In this document: piece after piece, positions 16,144 to 24,278 of the stretch
Layout of the letters: each line of letters opens with the position of its first letter
How positions within the stretch are numbered: the first letter of the stretch is position 1
Assembly (NCBI RefSeq): GCF_900090235.1
Contig: NZ_LT607750.1
Location: forward strand, 6,157,501-6,221,500
Direction of reading: 5' to 3'
DNA from: Micromonospora echinaurantiaca
Lineage (GTDB): Bacteria > Actinomycetota > Actinomycetes > Mycobacteriales > Micromonosporaceae
DNA: 64,000 nucleotides
The notes under the pieces: generated by a model
The model's input: only the letters and a program-made list of their open reading frames with translations
Database searches by the model: none
Told to the model about the DNA's origin: nothing
Translations under genes and position numbers: made by a program

Positions 16144-17574
16144 ATGCCGCTGGTGAACGTGATCCGGGGCGACCGGATCGACTCGGCCCCGATCAACGTG
16201 CGGACCCCGTTCATCCGCATCCCGATATGGCTGGCCCTCACCTGGTGGACGATCAAGGGCCTCGCCCGCCTGGCGGTGGTCCTGGTGCGCTTTTGGTACG
16301 TCACCGGCCCGACCGCCGTGTTCGGCTGGCTGTACCTGCGCTGGGGTTGGGCCGGTCCGGTCGGGCTCGTCGCCCTGGTCGGCGTCGTCACGGCCGGTTG
16401 GGCCTTCGGCCATCGGGCGTCGTTCCTGCGGTACGGGTGGTGGCCGGTCCTGTCCTGCTACCGGCGTTGGGTCTACCGCCGCAAGTGGCTGGCGGCGATG
16501 GTCACGGCCAAGCTCGCGGTCTCCTTCGACGGGCACACCGTCCTACCGGTGCTCAAGCGGGTCCGCTGCGGTGCCGGCGTCGACGTGGTGATGGTGCGGA
16601 TGGTCACCGGGCAGATCCCCGACGACTTCGCCAAGGTCGCGGAACGCCTTGCCCACACCTTCGGCGTCCGCCAGGTCAAGGCCACTCCCGGTAACCGGCC
16701 CGATGTGGTGCTGCTGCACCTGTTCCGCGGTGACCCCCTCGCCAAGACAGTGCGCCCCCTCCCGGTGCCGGCGGTGCCGGAGTTCACCGCTCTGCCGGTG
16801 GGCCGCCGGGAGGACGGCGACGGCTACGACCTGCGCCTCTTCGGGACTCAGGTCCTGGTGGTGGGCGCCACGGGCTCGGGGAAGGGCTCGGTCATCTGGT
16901 CCGTGGTCCGCTCCCTCGCCGCCGGGGTCACCTCTGGCCTCGTGCAGCTGTGGGGACTCGATCCCAAGGGCGGCATGGAACTCGGGATGGGCGCGCCGAT
17001 GTTCGCCCGGTTCGCCCGCAAGGACTACGCCGCCATGGCGGAGCTGATCGAGGAAGCCGCCACCGTGGCCAAGGATCGGGCCGGGAAGCTCTACGGCCGC
17101 ACCCGCCAGCACACGCCGACGCCGGATGAGCCGCTAATCGTCGTGGTGATCGATGAGCTGGCGAACCTGACCGCGTACCTGACCGACCGGCAGTTGAAGG
17201 ATCGGATCAAGGCCGCCCTGTCCATCCTGCTCTCGCAGGGGCGGGCCGTGGGCGTGCACGTCCTGGCCGCAATCCAGGACCCCCGCAAGGAAGTCCTGCC
17301 CTTCCGCGACTTGTTCCCCACTCGCATCGGCCTCCGACTCGCGGAAGCCGCACAGGTCGACCTGGTGCTGGGTGAGGGGATGCGGGACCGGGGCGCGCTG
17401 TGCGACCGCATCCCACAGTCCCTGCCGGGCGTCGGGTTCGTGGTCATCGACGGGGACCCGACCCCGATGCGGGTCCGCTTCTCTTACCTGACCGATGACG
17501 AGATCCGCGACATGGCCCACACGTACGGGCGGCTGCGCGTGATCGACGGTGAAGTCCTGGACGGTGCCGCATGA
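16144..17574 (+). CDS. tra: FtsK/SpoIIIE-type DNA transfer ATPase (TraB-like)
   Basis: A 476-residue membrane-associated ATPase. Two or three membrane helices lie in the first 110 residues (IPIWLALTWWTIKGLARLAVVLV, AGPVGLVALVGVVTAGWAF). The ATPase core has Walker A GATGSGKGS near residue 242 and Walker B LIVVVIDEL. In AICEs this protein moves double-stranded DNA between mycelia, unlike relaxase-dependent ICEs. No separate winged-helix (gamma-like) domain is evident at the C-terminus. Its stop overlaps the next start by four bases. Confidence 0.9.
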   Translation: MPLVNVIRGDRIDSAPINVRTPFIRIPIWLALTWWTIKGLARLAVVLVRFWYVTGPTAVFGWLYLRWGWAGPVGLVALVGVVTAGWAFGHRASFLRYGWWPVLSCYRRWVYRRKWLAAMVTAKLAVSFDGHTVLPVLKRVRCGAGVDVVMVRMVTGQIPDDFAKVAERLAHTFGVRQVKATPGNRPDVVLLHLFRGDPLAKTVRPLPVPAVPEFTALPVGRREDGDGYDLRLFGTQVLVVGATGSGKGSVIWSVVRSLAAGVTSGLVQLWGLDPKGGMELGMGAPMFARFARKDYAAMAELIEEAATVAKDRAGKLYGRTRQHTPTPDEPLIVVVIDELANLTAYLTDRQLKDRIKAALSILLSQGRAVGVHVLAAIQDPRKEVLPFRDLFPTRIGLRLAEAAQVDLVLGEGMRDRGALCDRIPQSLPGVGFVVIDGDPTPMRVRFSYLTDDEIRDMAHTYGRLRVIDGEVLDGAA

Positions 17575-18200
17575 AGCCCCACCCCACCCACACCCGCTCG
17601 GAGCGTGTTGAGGGCCTGGTCCTGGTCGTCATCCTCCTCCTGGTCGCCGGCTTCGCGGGCGCGGCCTCGTTTACCCACGTCAAGGACTGGACCCTCGACA
17701 ACAGCCCCACCGGCACCGGCGAATGGTTCGGCTGGGCCAACGCCGTCATCTCCGAACTGGTGCCCGTCGCGGCGCTGCTGACCATCCGCCGCCGACGCCG
17801 CAACGCTCAGCCAGTCGGCTACCCGATGTTCCTCCTCGTCGCCGCCGTCCTCCTGTCCCTTGCCGCGCAGCTCGCCGTCGCCAAGCCCGGCCTGTCCGGC
17901 TGGCTGCTGTCCGCCGTCCCCGCCCTGGCCTTCATGGGCCTGTCCAAGCTCGTCCTCACCACCGCCCCCACCCCGGCCCCGACTGACCCCGCGCCGGCCC
18001 GCCCGGTCACTCCGCCTGCCGCGCCGGTCCAGCCGACCCCCGCGCCGGCTGTGCCTGAGCCCGTCGCCCTGGTCGACGTCGAGCCGGCCCGACCGGCCCT
18101 CGTCGAGCCGACCCGGCCAGCCCCGGTCGCTCCGGTGCCGCCGGCTGCCTTCGTCCGCCGCAACGGTGTTCCGCCGCTGATCGGAGAGGTGACCCGATGA
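17571..18200 (+). CDS. DUF2637 membrane protein, spread-like
   Basis: A 209-residue protein with three to four membrane helices in the first 130 residues (LVLVVILLLVAGFAGAAS; WANAVISELVPVAALLTI; MFLLVAAVLLSLAAQLAV; WLLSAVPALAFMGLSKLVL) and a Pro/Ala-rich cytoplasmic tail. The ASFTHVKDW and GWANAVISEL segments match DUF2637, which is common on actinomycete plasmids and AICEs beside transfer genes and is suspected to help plasmid spread through the mycelium. It overlaps both neighbours by four bases. Confidence 0.82.
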   Translation: MKPHPTHTRSERVEGLVLVVILLLVAGFAGAASFTHVKDWTLDNSPTGTGEWFGWANAVISELVPVAALLTIRRRRRNAQPVGYPMFLLVAAVLLSLAAQLAVAKPGLSGWLLSAVPALAFMGLSKLVLTTAPTPAPTDPAPARPVTPPAAPVQPTPAPAVPEPVALVDVEPARPALVEPTRPAPVAPVPPAAFVRRNGVPPLIGEVTR

Positions 18201-18841
18201 CCGACCACCTGCTGTCTGGCGTGCTCTTCGCCGCCGGCCTCACCCTGTTCTGCTGGGATCAGTACCGGCTCTACGTCGCCCGCTACGAGCTGGCCGCCCT
18301 GCACCGCGCCACCCTTCGCGACCCGCTCACCGGGCTCGCGAACCGCGCTGGCCTGGCCGACGCTTGGGCTCAACTCGCCGCCTTGCGGCCGTGGGTGGTG
18401 ATGGTCGACCTGGACGGCTTCAAGCCGGTCAACGACACTCACGGCCACGCCGCCGGGGACCTCGTACTGACCGCCGTCGCCAGCCGGCTCCGGTCGGTTC
18501 ATGGTGTCGCCGCTCGGCTCGGTGGGGACGAGTTCGCCGCCCTGCTCCTGGACACCGACCCGGCCGCGGCTGCCCGCCAGCTGGCCGCCGCCGTCGCCGC
18601 CCCCGTCCGGCTGCCCTCCGGTGTGGCGTTGTCGGTGACCGCCAGCATCGGAATCGCTCCCGCCAGTTCGGCCGGGCTCGCCGCTGCCCTGGCAGACGCT
18701 GACGCGGCCATGTACCGGGCCAAGACCACTCGGGCCGGGGTGATGGCCTTCGACCCGCTGCGCGACGACCACGCCACCGCCGACCCCCGCCCGGCCGTGC
18801 GGGTCCGCGACCTGACTCCCTCGCTGGGGGTGGGCCGATGA
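18197..18841 (+). CDS. Membrane-anchored GGDEF protein (diguanylate cyclase)
   Basis: A 214-residue protein with one N-terminal hydrophobic span (LLSGVLFAAGLTLFCW) and a full GGDEF domain: DPLTGLANRAGL, MVDLDGFKPVNDTHGHAAGD, and an exact GGDEF at residues 109-113. It is expected to make c-di-GMP from GTP. The position of the usual RxxD inhibitory site reads SVHG, so feedback inhibition by product is probably absent. No EAL, PAS or GAF domain is attached. It is coupled by four-base overlaps between the DUF2637 and rep genes. It is a notable gene for an AICE, because c-di-GMP controls sporulation through BldD in actinomycetes. Confidence 0.92.
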   Translation: MTDHLLSGVLFAAGLTLFCWDQYRLYVARYELAALHRATLRDPLTGLANRAGLADAWAQLAALRPWVVMVDLDGFKPVNDTHGHAAGDLVLTAVASRLRSVHGVAARLGGDEFAALLLDTDPAAAARQLAAAVAAPVRLPSGVALSVTASIGIAPASSAGLAAALADADAAMYRAKTTRAGVMAFDPLRDDHATADPRPAVRVRDLTPSLGVGR

Positions 18842-20559
18842 CCCTCACTCCGACCCTACCCGGCCTCGACCCCACCCCCGTGGTGGAGCCGAGGCCGGGC
18901 TCCCGGGCCGCCCGCATGCTCATGCCCCGCTCCGTCGACGTCGTGGCCGACCTCGCCGCCGACTACGGCGTCTGCACCCGCCCCGTCTCCCTGCGCCGCA
19001 CCGACCTCGACAGCGGCCAGACGGAAGTCATCGACATGCCCTGCGGGGCCACCCAGGAAGCCAAGTGTCCGGCCTGCGCTACCCGTGCCCGCCGGCTACG
19101 GCAGCAGCAGATCCGCGAGGGCTGGCACCGCGATGACGAGCCCGACCCCGGTCCCCTCCCGGCCACCGACGCTCAACGCGGGCTGATCGTCGCCCGCGCT
19201 CATCTCGAGTTCGCCCGCGACGAAGCCGCCCGCGCCTCGCAGTGGGATCAGGTAACGGACCTGGACGACGCGATCGGGGAACTGGAAGCCCAGATCACCA
19301 TCGAGGGCATGCGGGGCCGGCCCGCCCCTCCGCACGTCGCCGAGGACCAGGAGGACGGCGACGGCAAGCGGCGGGTCCGCTCGACCAAGCGCCGGCAGGA
19401 CGCCCCGGACCTGCCCCGCCTGCCTGTCGAGAACCGCACCATCGGCCGGACCTTCGAGGGTCGGGCCGGGATGGTGTTCCGGCCGTCGATGTTTCTCACC
19501 CTCACCCTCGGTTCCTACGGGCGGGTGCACTCCGACGGGACGCCGGTCGACCCCGACAGCTACAACTACCGGCGGGCCGCCTGGGACGCCGTGCACTTCC
19601 CCCGGCTCCTGGACCGGTTCTGGCAGAACCTGCGCCGCGCGGTCGGCTGGAACGTCCAATACGCCGGAGCAGTCGAGCCGCAACGCCGCCTTGCGCCGCA
19701 CGCACACTTCGCCATGCGCGGCACCATCCCCCGCGCCCTCGTCCGGCAAGTAGCCGCCGCCACCTACCACCAGGTGTGGTGGCCGCCCGTCAACGAGCTG
19801 GTCTACGAACCGGGGAGGGCGCCGCAGTGGGAGGCCGACGCTGGCGGCTACACCGACCCGGACTCGGGCGAGCTGCTGTCGTCGTGGGATGACGCCCTGG
19901 ACCTGCTCGACGCCGACCCTGACGCCGAGCCCGTGCACGTGGTCCGCTTCGGCGCTCAGGTCGACGCCAAGGGTGTCCTCGCCGGCACCAAGGACGCCGA
20001 TCGGTGCGTCGGCTACATCACCAAGTACCTGACCAAGCAGGCGGCCGACTGCCACGAGGTCACCACCGCCCGGCAACGGGCGCACCTGGAACGGCTCTGG
20101 CAGGAGTTGCGGCACACGCCGTGTTCGGAGCGGTGCGCCAACTGGCTGCTCTACGGCATCCAGCCGAAGAAGGCGCGGCCTGGGTTGAAGCCGGGGAACT
20201 GCAAGAACAAGATCCACAAGCGGGAAACCCTCGGCATCGGCGGCCGGCGCGTCCTCATATCGCGGCAGTGGTCGGGGAAGACCCTGGCCGACCATCGGGC
20301 TGACCGACGCGAGTGGGTCAAGGCGCTGCTCGGCGTCACCACCGACGCCGGCACCGCCCCGGCCCGCTCCGACACAGTGCGGCACGCCTGGGAACTCGCC
20401 AGACCCACCGACCCCGACGTGCCACCCCTGGGCCACCGGGTCCTCCGGGCGATCTCCGAACGCATCCAATGGCGCGCGCAACTCGCCGCCGCGATAAGGG
20501 CTGCCGACCCGCCCCATGTTTCGGCAACCGGTGGGACGGCTTGTGAGGCGAGGCAATAA
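18838..20559 (+). CDS. repSA: RepSA-type replication initiator
   Basis: A 573-residue rolling-circle initiator. A zinc-ribbon-like pair of Cys motifs (CGATQEAKCPAC) lies near residue 70. Rep motif 1 is FLTLTLGSYG, motif 2 is PHAHFAM (HxH metal site) and motif 3 is YITKYLTK, with the candidate nucleophile Tyr in YxxKY. The family replicates excised AICEs such as pSAM2. The start overlaps the GGDEF stop by four bases, and xis follows after two bases. Confidence 0.9.
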   Translation: MTLTPTLPGLDPTPVVEPRPGSRAARMLMPRSVDVVADLAADYGVCTRPVSLRRTDLDSGQTEVIDMPCGATQEAKCPACATRARRLRQQQIREGWHRDDEPDPGPLPATDAQRGLIVARAHLEFARDEAARASQWDQVTDLDDAIGELEAQITIEGMRGRPAPPHVAEDQEDGDGKRRVRSTKRRQDAPDLPRLPVENRTIGRTFEGRAGMVFRPSMFLTLTLGSYGRVHSDGTPVDPDSYNYRRAAWDAVHFPRLLDRFWQNLRRAVGWNVQYAGAVEPQRRLAPHAHFAMRGTIPRALVRQVAAATYHQVWWPPVNELVYEPGRAPQWEADAGGYTDPDSGELLSSWDDALDLLDADPDAEPVHVVRFGAQVDAKGVLAGTKDADRCVGYITKYLTKQAADCHEVTTARQRAHLERLWQELRHTPCSERCANWLLYGIQPKKARPGLKPGNCKNKIHKRETLGIGGRRVLISRQWSGKTLADHRADRREWVKALLGVTTDAGTAPARSDTVRHAWELARPTDPDVPPLGHRVLRAISERIQWRAQLAAAIRAADPPHVSATGGTACEARQ

Positions 20560-20561
20560 CT

Positions 20562-20741
20562 GTGGAGGAACTGCTGACGATGGATGAGGCGGCCCGGCTT
20601 CTACGGGTGTCGCGGTGGACGGTGTTTCGGCTCGCGAAAGAGCGTCAGGTGACGTCGCTGCTCGTCGGCCAGCGGTGCCGGCGAATTACCGCGTCGTCGG
20701 TTCAGGCGTATATCGCACGGCAGCTTGAGGAGGCAGCCTGA
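20562..20741 (+). CDS. xis: Excisionase, MerR-like helix-turn-helix
   Basis: A 59-residue DNA-binding protein with the excisionase-type motif LTMDEAARLLRVSRWTVFRLAKER and a C-terminal SSVQAYIARQLEEAA. It directs excision together with Int. GTG 20562 is taken as the start; an ATG at 20580 is a close alternative. The stop TGA shares its last base with the int ATG (TGATG), the usual xis-int coupling. Confidence 0.88.
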   Translation: MEELLTMDEAARLLRVSRWTVFRLAKERQVTSLLVGQRCRRITASSVQAYIARQLEEAA

Positions 20742-21991
20742 TGACTGCTCCGAACGGTGGGGGTCGTCGCGTTCGCCGCAATGGCGAGGGGAACATTCGG
20801 CAACGGAAGGACGGGCGTTACGAGGCGCGCGTCTGGGTGTTCACCACGGACGGGCGGGAAATCCGCAAGAGCATCTACGGCGCGACCTGGGATGAGGCGC
20901 ATGCGGCGCTGGTCAAGCTCAAGTCTGATGCGCTTGCGGGTGTCCGCCTTCCGGCAACGGGTGCGACGGTCGGGGAGTACCTGACCTACTGGCTCACGGA
21001 GATCGCGGCTGAGCGGGTGCGGCCCTCGACCCTCGCCAGCTACCAGTGGCTTGCTCGCACGTACGTGGTGCCGTATCTAGGGGCCAAGAAGCTGGGTCGC
21101 CTGCGGCCATCCGACGTGCGTACCTTCCTGGCCCGGCTCAAGAGCGTGTGCCAGTGCTGCGCCCTGGGGAAGGACGCAAAGCGCGTCGAACGTGGGCGCC
21201 AGGCGAGATGCTGCGCCAAGTCGCCTCGGCAGTGTTGTGAGGCGGTCCTGTCCGATGGCTCGATCCGCTACGCCCATCGGCTCCTGCGGGCTGCGCTTCA
21301 AGATGCGGTGACGGAGGAGCTGCTGGCGAGTAATCCGGCGAAGGCGCTGCGGATCTCGCACCGCTACCGGCCGAAGTTCACGCCGTGGACGGCTGACGAG
21401 GCAAAGCGGTTTCTGAAGGCTGCGCGGGATGACCGGTGGTATGCGCTGTACTCAGTTGCCCTGGCGCTGGGGGTTCGCCGCGGTGAGGCGTTGGCGCTGC
21501 GGTGGGTCGACGTGGACCTGGTCGATAACGTGCTGCGCGTTCGGCAGTCGTTGCAGCGCACAGGCGGACAACTCCGGTTCGGCCCGGTGAAGACGGACGG
21601 GTCCGAGCGGGCTGTGGCCTTACCTGCTGGGCTGGTCGACGTGCTGCGTGGTCATCGGGCGTTGCAGCGGACGGAGCGGGAGGCTGCCGGTGATCGCTGG
21701 CAGGAGCATGGCCTTCTGTTCACGACAAAGATCGGCACGCCGATTGAGCCCCGCAATGTCAATCGGCATTTCGACCAGCTATGCGAGCGGGCAGGCGTTC
21801 GTCGCATTCGGGTTCATGACCTGCGCCACTCGTGCGCGACTCTGCTTTACGACCAGGGCGTGCCGCTCGAACGCATTCAGGACGTGCTCGGTCACAGCTC
21901 CCCGATCGTCACCAAGTCGATCTACGTGGAGGCAACGCGGCGCGTGCAGCAGGACGCGGCGGATCGGCTCGGCTTCCTGTTCGACGCGTAG
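20741..21991 (+). CDS. int: Site-specific tyrosine integrase
   Basis: A 416-residue tyrosine recombinase. The N-terminal arm-binding domain reads NGEGNIRQRKDGRYEARVWV. The core-binding domain carries a Cys-rich insertion with seven Cys (CQCC, CC and CC groups, residues about 141-166), perhaps a metal site. The catalytic domain has Arg in LGVRRGEALAL, HDLRHSCA (HxxR), LGHSS and the nucleophile Tyr in KSIYVEA. It is adjacent to attR, with the reconstituted tRNA beyond, the standard AICE arrangement. Confidence 0.95.
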   Translation: MTAPNGGGRRVRRNGEGNIRQRKDGRYEARVWVFTTDGREIRKSIYGATWDEAHAALVKLKSDALAGVRLPATGATVGEYLTYWLTEIAAERVRPSTLASYQWLARTYVVPYLGAKKLGRLRPSDVRTFLARLKSVCQCCALGKDAKRVERGRQARCCAKSPRQCCEAVLSDGSIRYAHRLLRAALQDAVTEELLASNPAKALRISHRYRPKFTPWTADEAKRFLKAARDDRWYALYSVALALGVRRGEALALRWVDVDLVDNVLRVRQSLQRTGGQLRFGPVKTDGSERAVALPAGLVDVLRGHRALQRTEREAAGDRWQEHGLLFTTKIGTPIEPRNVNRHFDQLCERAGVRRIRVHDLRHSCATLLYDQGVPLERIQDVLGHSSPIVTKSIYVEATRRVQQDAADRLGFLFDA

Positions 21992-22025
21992 GCGTAGGGG
22001 TCAGCCGTGGGGGTCACAACGATCA

Positions 22026-22110
22026 AGGGCCGGTCTCCCGTGACAGGAAACCGGCCCTTGATCTCTTGCGCGCCCGAAGGGACTCGAACCCCTAACCTTC
22101 TGATCCGTAG
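22026..22110. repeat. attR: 85-bp direct repeat within the restored tRNA-Arg
   Basis: Matches attL with one mismatch. Its right edge lies at tRNA base 32 (anticodon loop). It includes the tRNA 3' half and a terminator hairpin at 22026-22058 with a 9-bp outer stem. The element side brings this sequence, so the tRNA gene stays whole after insertion. Confidence 0.93.
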
Positions 22111-22141
22111 TCAGATGCTCTATCCGTTGAGCTACGGGCGC
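22069..22141 (-). tRNA. tRNA-Arg (anticodon ACG)
   Basis: A 73-nt cloverleaf with a 7-bp acceptor GCGCCCG/CGGGCGC, anticodon arm TCTGA-CTACGGA-TCAGA giving ACG, and T loop TTCGAGT. CCA is not encoded. The 5' 31 bases are original chromosome and the rest came with the element. Confidence 0.97.
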
Positions 22142-22176
22142 AGGTGCTCGGCCAGTCTACACACCCGGCTTTCGCG

Positions 22177-22267
22177 CGGAGACTCCGGGATTCGAACCCG
22201 GGAGGGGCTTTAAGACCCCAACCGCATTAGCAGTGCGGCGCCATAGACCAGACTAGGCGAAGTCTCC
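22177..22267 (-). tRNA. tRNA-Ser (anticodon GCT)
   Basis: A 91-nt class II tRNA with acceptor GGAGACT/AGTCTCC, anticodon GCT in CTGCTAA, the long variable arm typical of serine tRNA (TTGGGGTCTTAAAGCCCC region) and TTCGAAT in the T loop. It lies 35 bases upstream of tRNA-Arg on the same strand; the two may share a transcript. Confidence 0.96.
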
Positions 22268-22414
22268 CAGGTGGCCCGCAGACCACCGGGCCCGAGGATA
22301 CAGGCCCAGACCCATCGGGAGCAAAGCGACTACCGGACCGCCTCCGCGAGGTCTGCCGGGGTGGCTGCGCTCCGGCGCTGTGCGACGGCCCGATCGGGAC
22401 TAGGCTCCATCGAT

Positions 22415-24172
22415 ATGCAGGAGCAGCCGCCCAGCGAGCCGAACCGCCGAGAGCCTGCTGAGGGAGCGCGGCGGCGCTCTCCGAAGGCCACCTTCACCCC
22501 GCCGCCGCTGCCGGCGACGCCGGATCCGGCGGACCGGGCGGAAGACGGGGCGCCGCGTCCGCGCCGGGTGAAGGCGGCTCCGACGGTGCTCTTCCAGCCG
22601 CCCGAGCCGGACCGTCCGCTGCCCCGCCAGACGAAGGCGGCCACCGGGTCGGCACGCCGCCGGACTGACCAGTCAGACAGCGGCAGTGATCCGAACCACA
22701 CCATCTCGCCGGGAGCCACGGAGGACCGGCCCGGCGAGGAGCCGGCGGGTCCGGCCCCCGCCGCCCCCGGGTCCGGATCAGCACCGACGGCGGCGGCCCC
22801 CGCCTCCGCCAAGCCCGAATCATCGATTGTGAAGCCGGCCCCTCGCCGCGCCCAGCCCGGGTCAGCGGCGACCCCTGCCGCCGCTCGGTCCGATTCGACG
22901 CCGGCGGCGACCACCCCGGCCGCAGCAGACCCAGGCACGGCCGACCAGCCCGAGGCGGACACCGGGACCGGCCGCGCCGAGACGGACGAGGCCAGGACCA
23001 ATCCGGTGGGCGTGGAGGCGGTCACCGTCGTCCCGAGCCGGAAAGATCCAGCCAGGGCGCGGCCATCCGAGGCGCGCAAGGCCGCCACCCGGAAGGCGGC
23101 CGCCCCGCGCAAGGCGTCCCCGGCCGGGGACGCTCCCGCGAAGCCGGCCCGAGCGACGAAGACCGGCGCCAGCAAGAAGGCGGCACCGGCCAAGCGGACC
23201 ACCCCGGTCACGAGGACGGCCCCGGCCGAGCCAGCGACCACTCCCACGCAGCAAACGCCCGCCCCAGCGGAGCCGCCGACCACTCCCGCGCAGCAAACCC
23301 CCGCCCCGGCCGAGCCGGCGGCCACCCCCGCGCAGCAAACCTCCGCCCCGGCGGAGCCGGCGTCCACCCCGGCTCGGGCAGCGACCACGCCGGCCGCCAC
23401 GAAGAAGGCGGCACCGGCGAAGAAGGCCACCGCCGCGAAGAGGAAGGCCGCCCCCACGGCCACCCCGGAGCAACCGGCACCGGAGCAGGCCGGAGCGCTG
23501 CAACCGACCGAGATCCGGGAGGCCGAGCCGCCGGCGCGTACGCCGGAGCTGCGCGCCGCCCTCGCCCGGCTGGTCGAGCATCCGGGCTTCGCGCCGGAGT
23601 TGCTCGCCCTCGCCGCCGTGGAGGCGATCGGGCCGCGCGCCCGCGACTGGGCCGACCGGCTGCGGTCGGCGTACCCGGATGCCTCGCCGGACGGCCTGGC
23701 CCGGCTCGCCACCCGGCGGTTCGTCCGGCAGGCCGGGGCGGGCGGGGCGACCGCCGCGCTGGCCGGCGCCTTCGCCCCCCTCGCCGAGCTGGCGGCGGTG
23801 CTCTGGACCCAGGCGAACCTGGTGCTGCACCTGGCGGCGGCGTACGGCCGGGATCCGGCCCATCCGGACCGGGCCGCGGAGCTGCTGGTGCTGACCCAGG
23901 TGCACCCGGACGCGGAGAGCGCCCGGACGGCGCTGGCCGCGGCCCGGGCGGCGGATGGGCCGGGCGACGAGCCCTGGTCGCGGGCGGTGGAGGCGGCGTG
24001 GCGGCTGGCCGCGCCGCTCGCCGCGCAGGCGGGCGGCTGGCTGGTGCTGCGGCTGGCGTCCCGGGTGCTGCCCGGCGCGGCGGTGCTCGCCGCGGCGGCC
24101 GGCGACTCGGCGGCCGCCGCCCGGCTGGCCGCCCGGGCCGTCACCCGCTACCGGCCAGCGCGGTCGCGGTAG
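22415..24172 (+). CDS. Ala/Pro/Lys-rich protein with conserved C-terminal helical domain
   Basis: A 585-residue protein. Residues 1-365 look disordered, rich in Ala, Pro, Lys and Arg, with histone-H1-like Lys/Ala stretches (KKAAPAKKATAAKRKAAP). Three tandem 14-residue repeats of the type TPAQQTPAPAEPAA are encoded at about 23230-23360. Residues about 370-585 form a helical, partly hydrophobic domain (LVEHPGFAPELLALAAVEAIGPRARDW; LAELAAVLWTQANLVLHLAAAYGRDP), loosely like EcsC-type membrane-associated proteins. Function unknown; the basic tail could bind DNA or anionic surfaces. ATG 22415 lacks a strong ribosome site. Confidence 0.7.
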   Translation: MQEQPPSEPNRREPAEGARRRSPKATFTPPPLPATPDPADRAEDGAPRPRRVKAAPTVLFQPPEPDRPLPRQTKAATGSARRRTDQSDSGSDPNHTISPGATEDRPGEEPAGPAPAAPGSGSAPTAAAPASAKPESSIVKPAPRRAQPGSAATPAAARSDSTPAATTPAAADPGTADQPEADTGTGRAETDEARTNPVGVEAVTVVPSRKDPARARPSEARKAATRKAAAPRKASPAGDAPAKPARATKTGASKKAAPAKRTTPVTRTAPAEPATTPTQQTPAPAEPPTTPAQQTPAPAEPAATPAQQTSAPAEPASTPARAATTPAATKKAAPAKKATAAKRKAAPTATPEQPAPEQAGALQPTEIREAEPPARTPELRAALARLVEHPGFAPELLALAAVEAIGPRARDWADRLRSAYPDASPDGLARLATRRFVRQAGAGGATAALAGAFAPLAELAAVLWTQANLVLHLAAAYGRDPAHPDRAAELLVLTQVHPDAESARTALAAARAADGPGDEPWSRAVEAAWRLAAPLAAQAGGWLVLRLASRVLPGAAVLAAAAGDSAAAARLAARAVTRYRPARSR

Positions 24173-24278
24173 GAGATCCACGCGAGGTGCGGCACGTCGC
24201 GGTCTCTGCCGCGGCCGATGCCACGTGCTGCCGCATCCAGAGTCGAGCACAGCACCGGGCGAGCCCGCCGGCAGCCGG

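Larger units (their letters stand above)
10562..22110. mobile_element. Integrated AICE (pSAM2-type) in tRNA-Arg(ACG)
   Basis: An element of about 11.5 kb, measured from left to right repeat. It carries the gene set of an actinomycete integrative and conjugative element: tyrosine integrase, excisionase, RepSA-type initiator, FtsK-like transfer ATPase, DUF2637 spread-like protein, Pra-like activator and a GntR regulator. All have intact frames and the att repeats are near identical, so it looks complete and probably still mobile. The int-proximal end carries the tRNA 3' half, which restores the host tRNA gene after insertion. The left third carries cargo-like genes (sigma factor, membrane partner, small peptide) with visibly more A/T-ending codons than the flanking chromosome. 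Confidence 0.9.

Noticed and set aside
22007..22213. A 68-codon frame over tRNA-Arg and tRNA-Ser
   Set aside because: It is the same artefact: both tRNA genes translated as protein.
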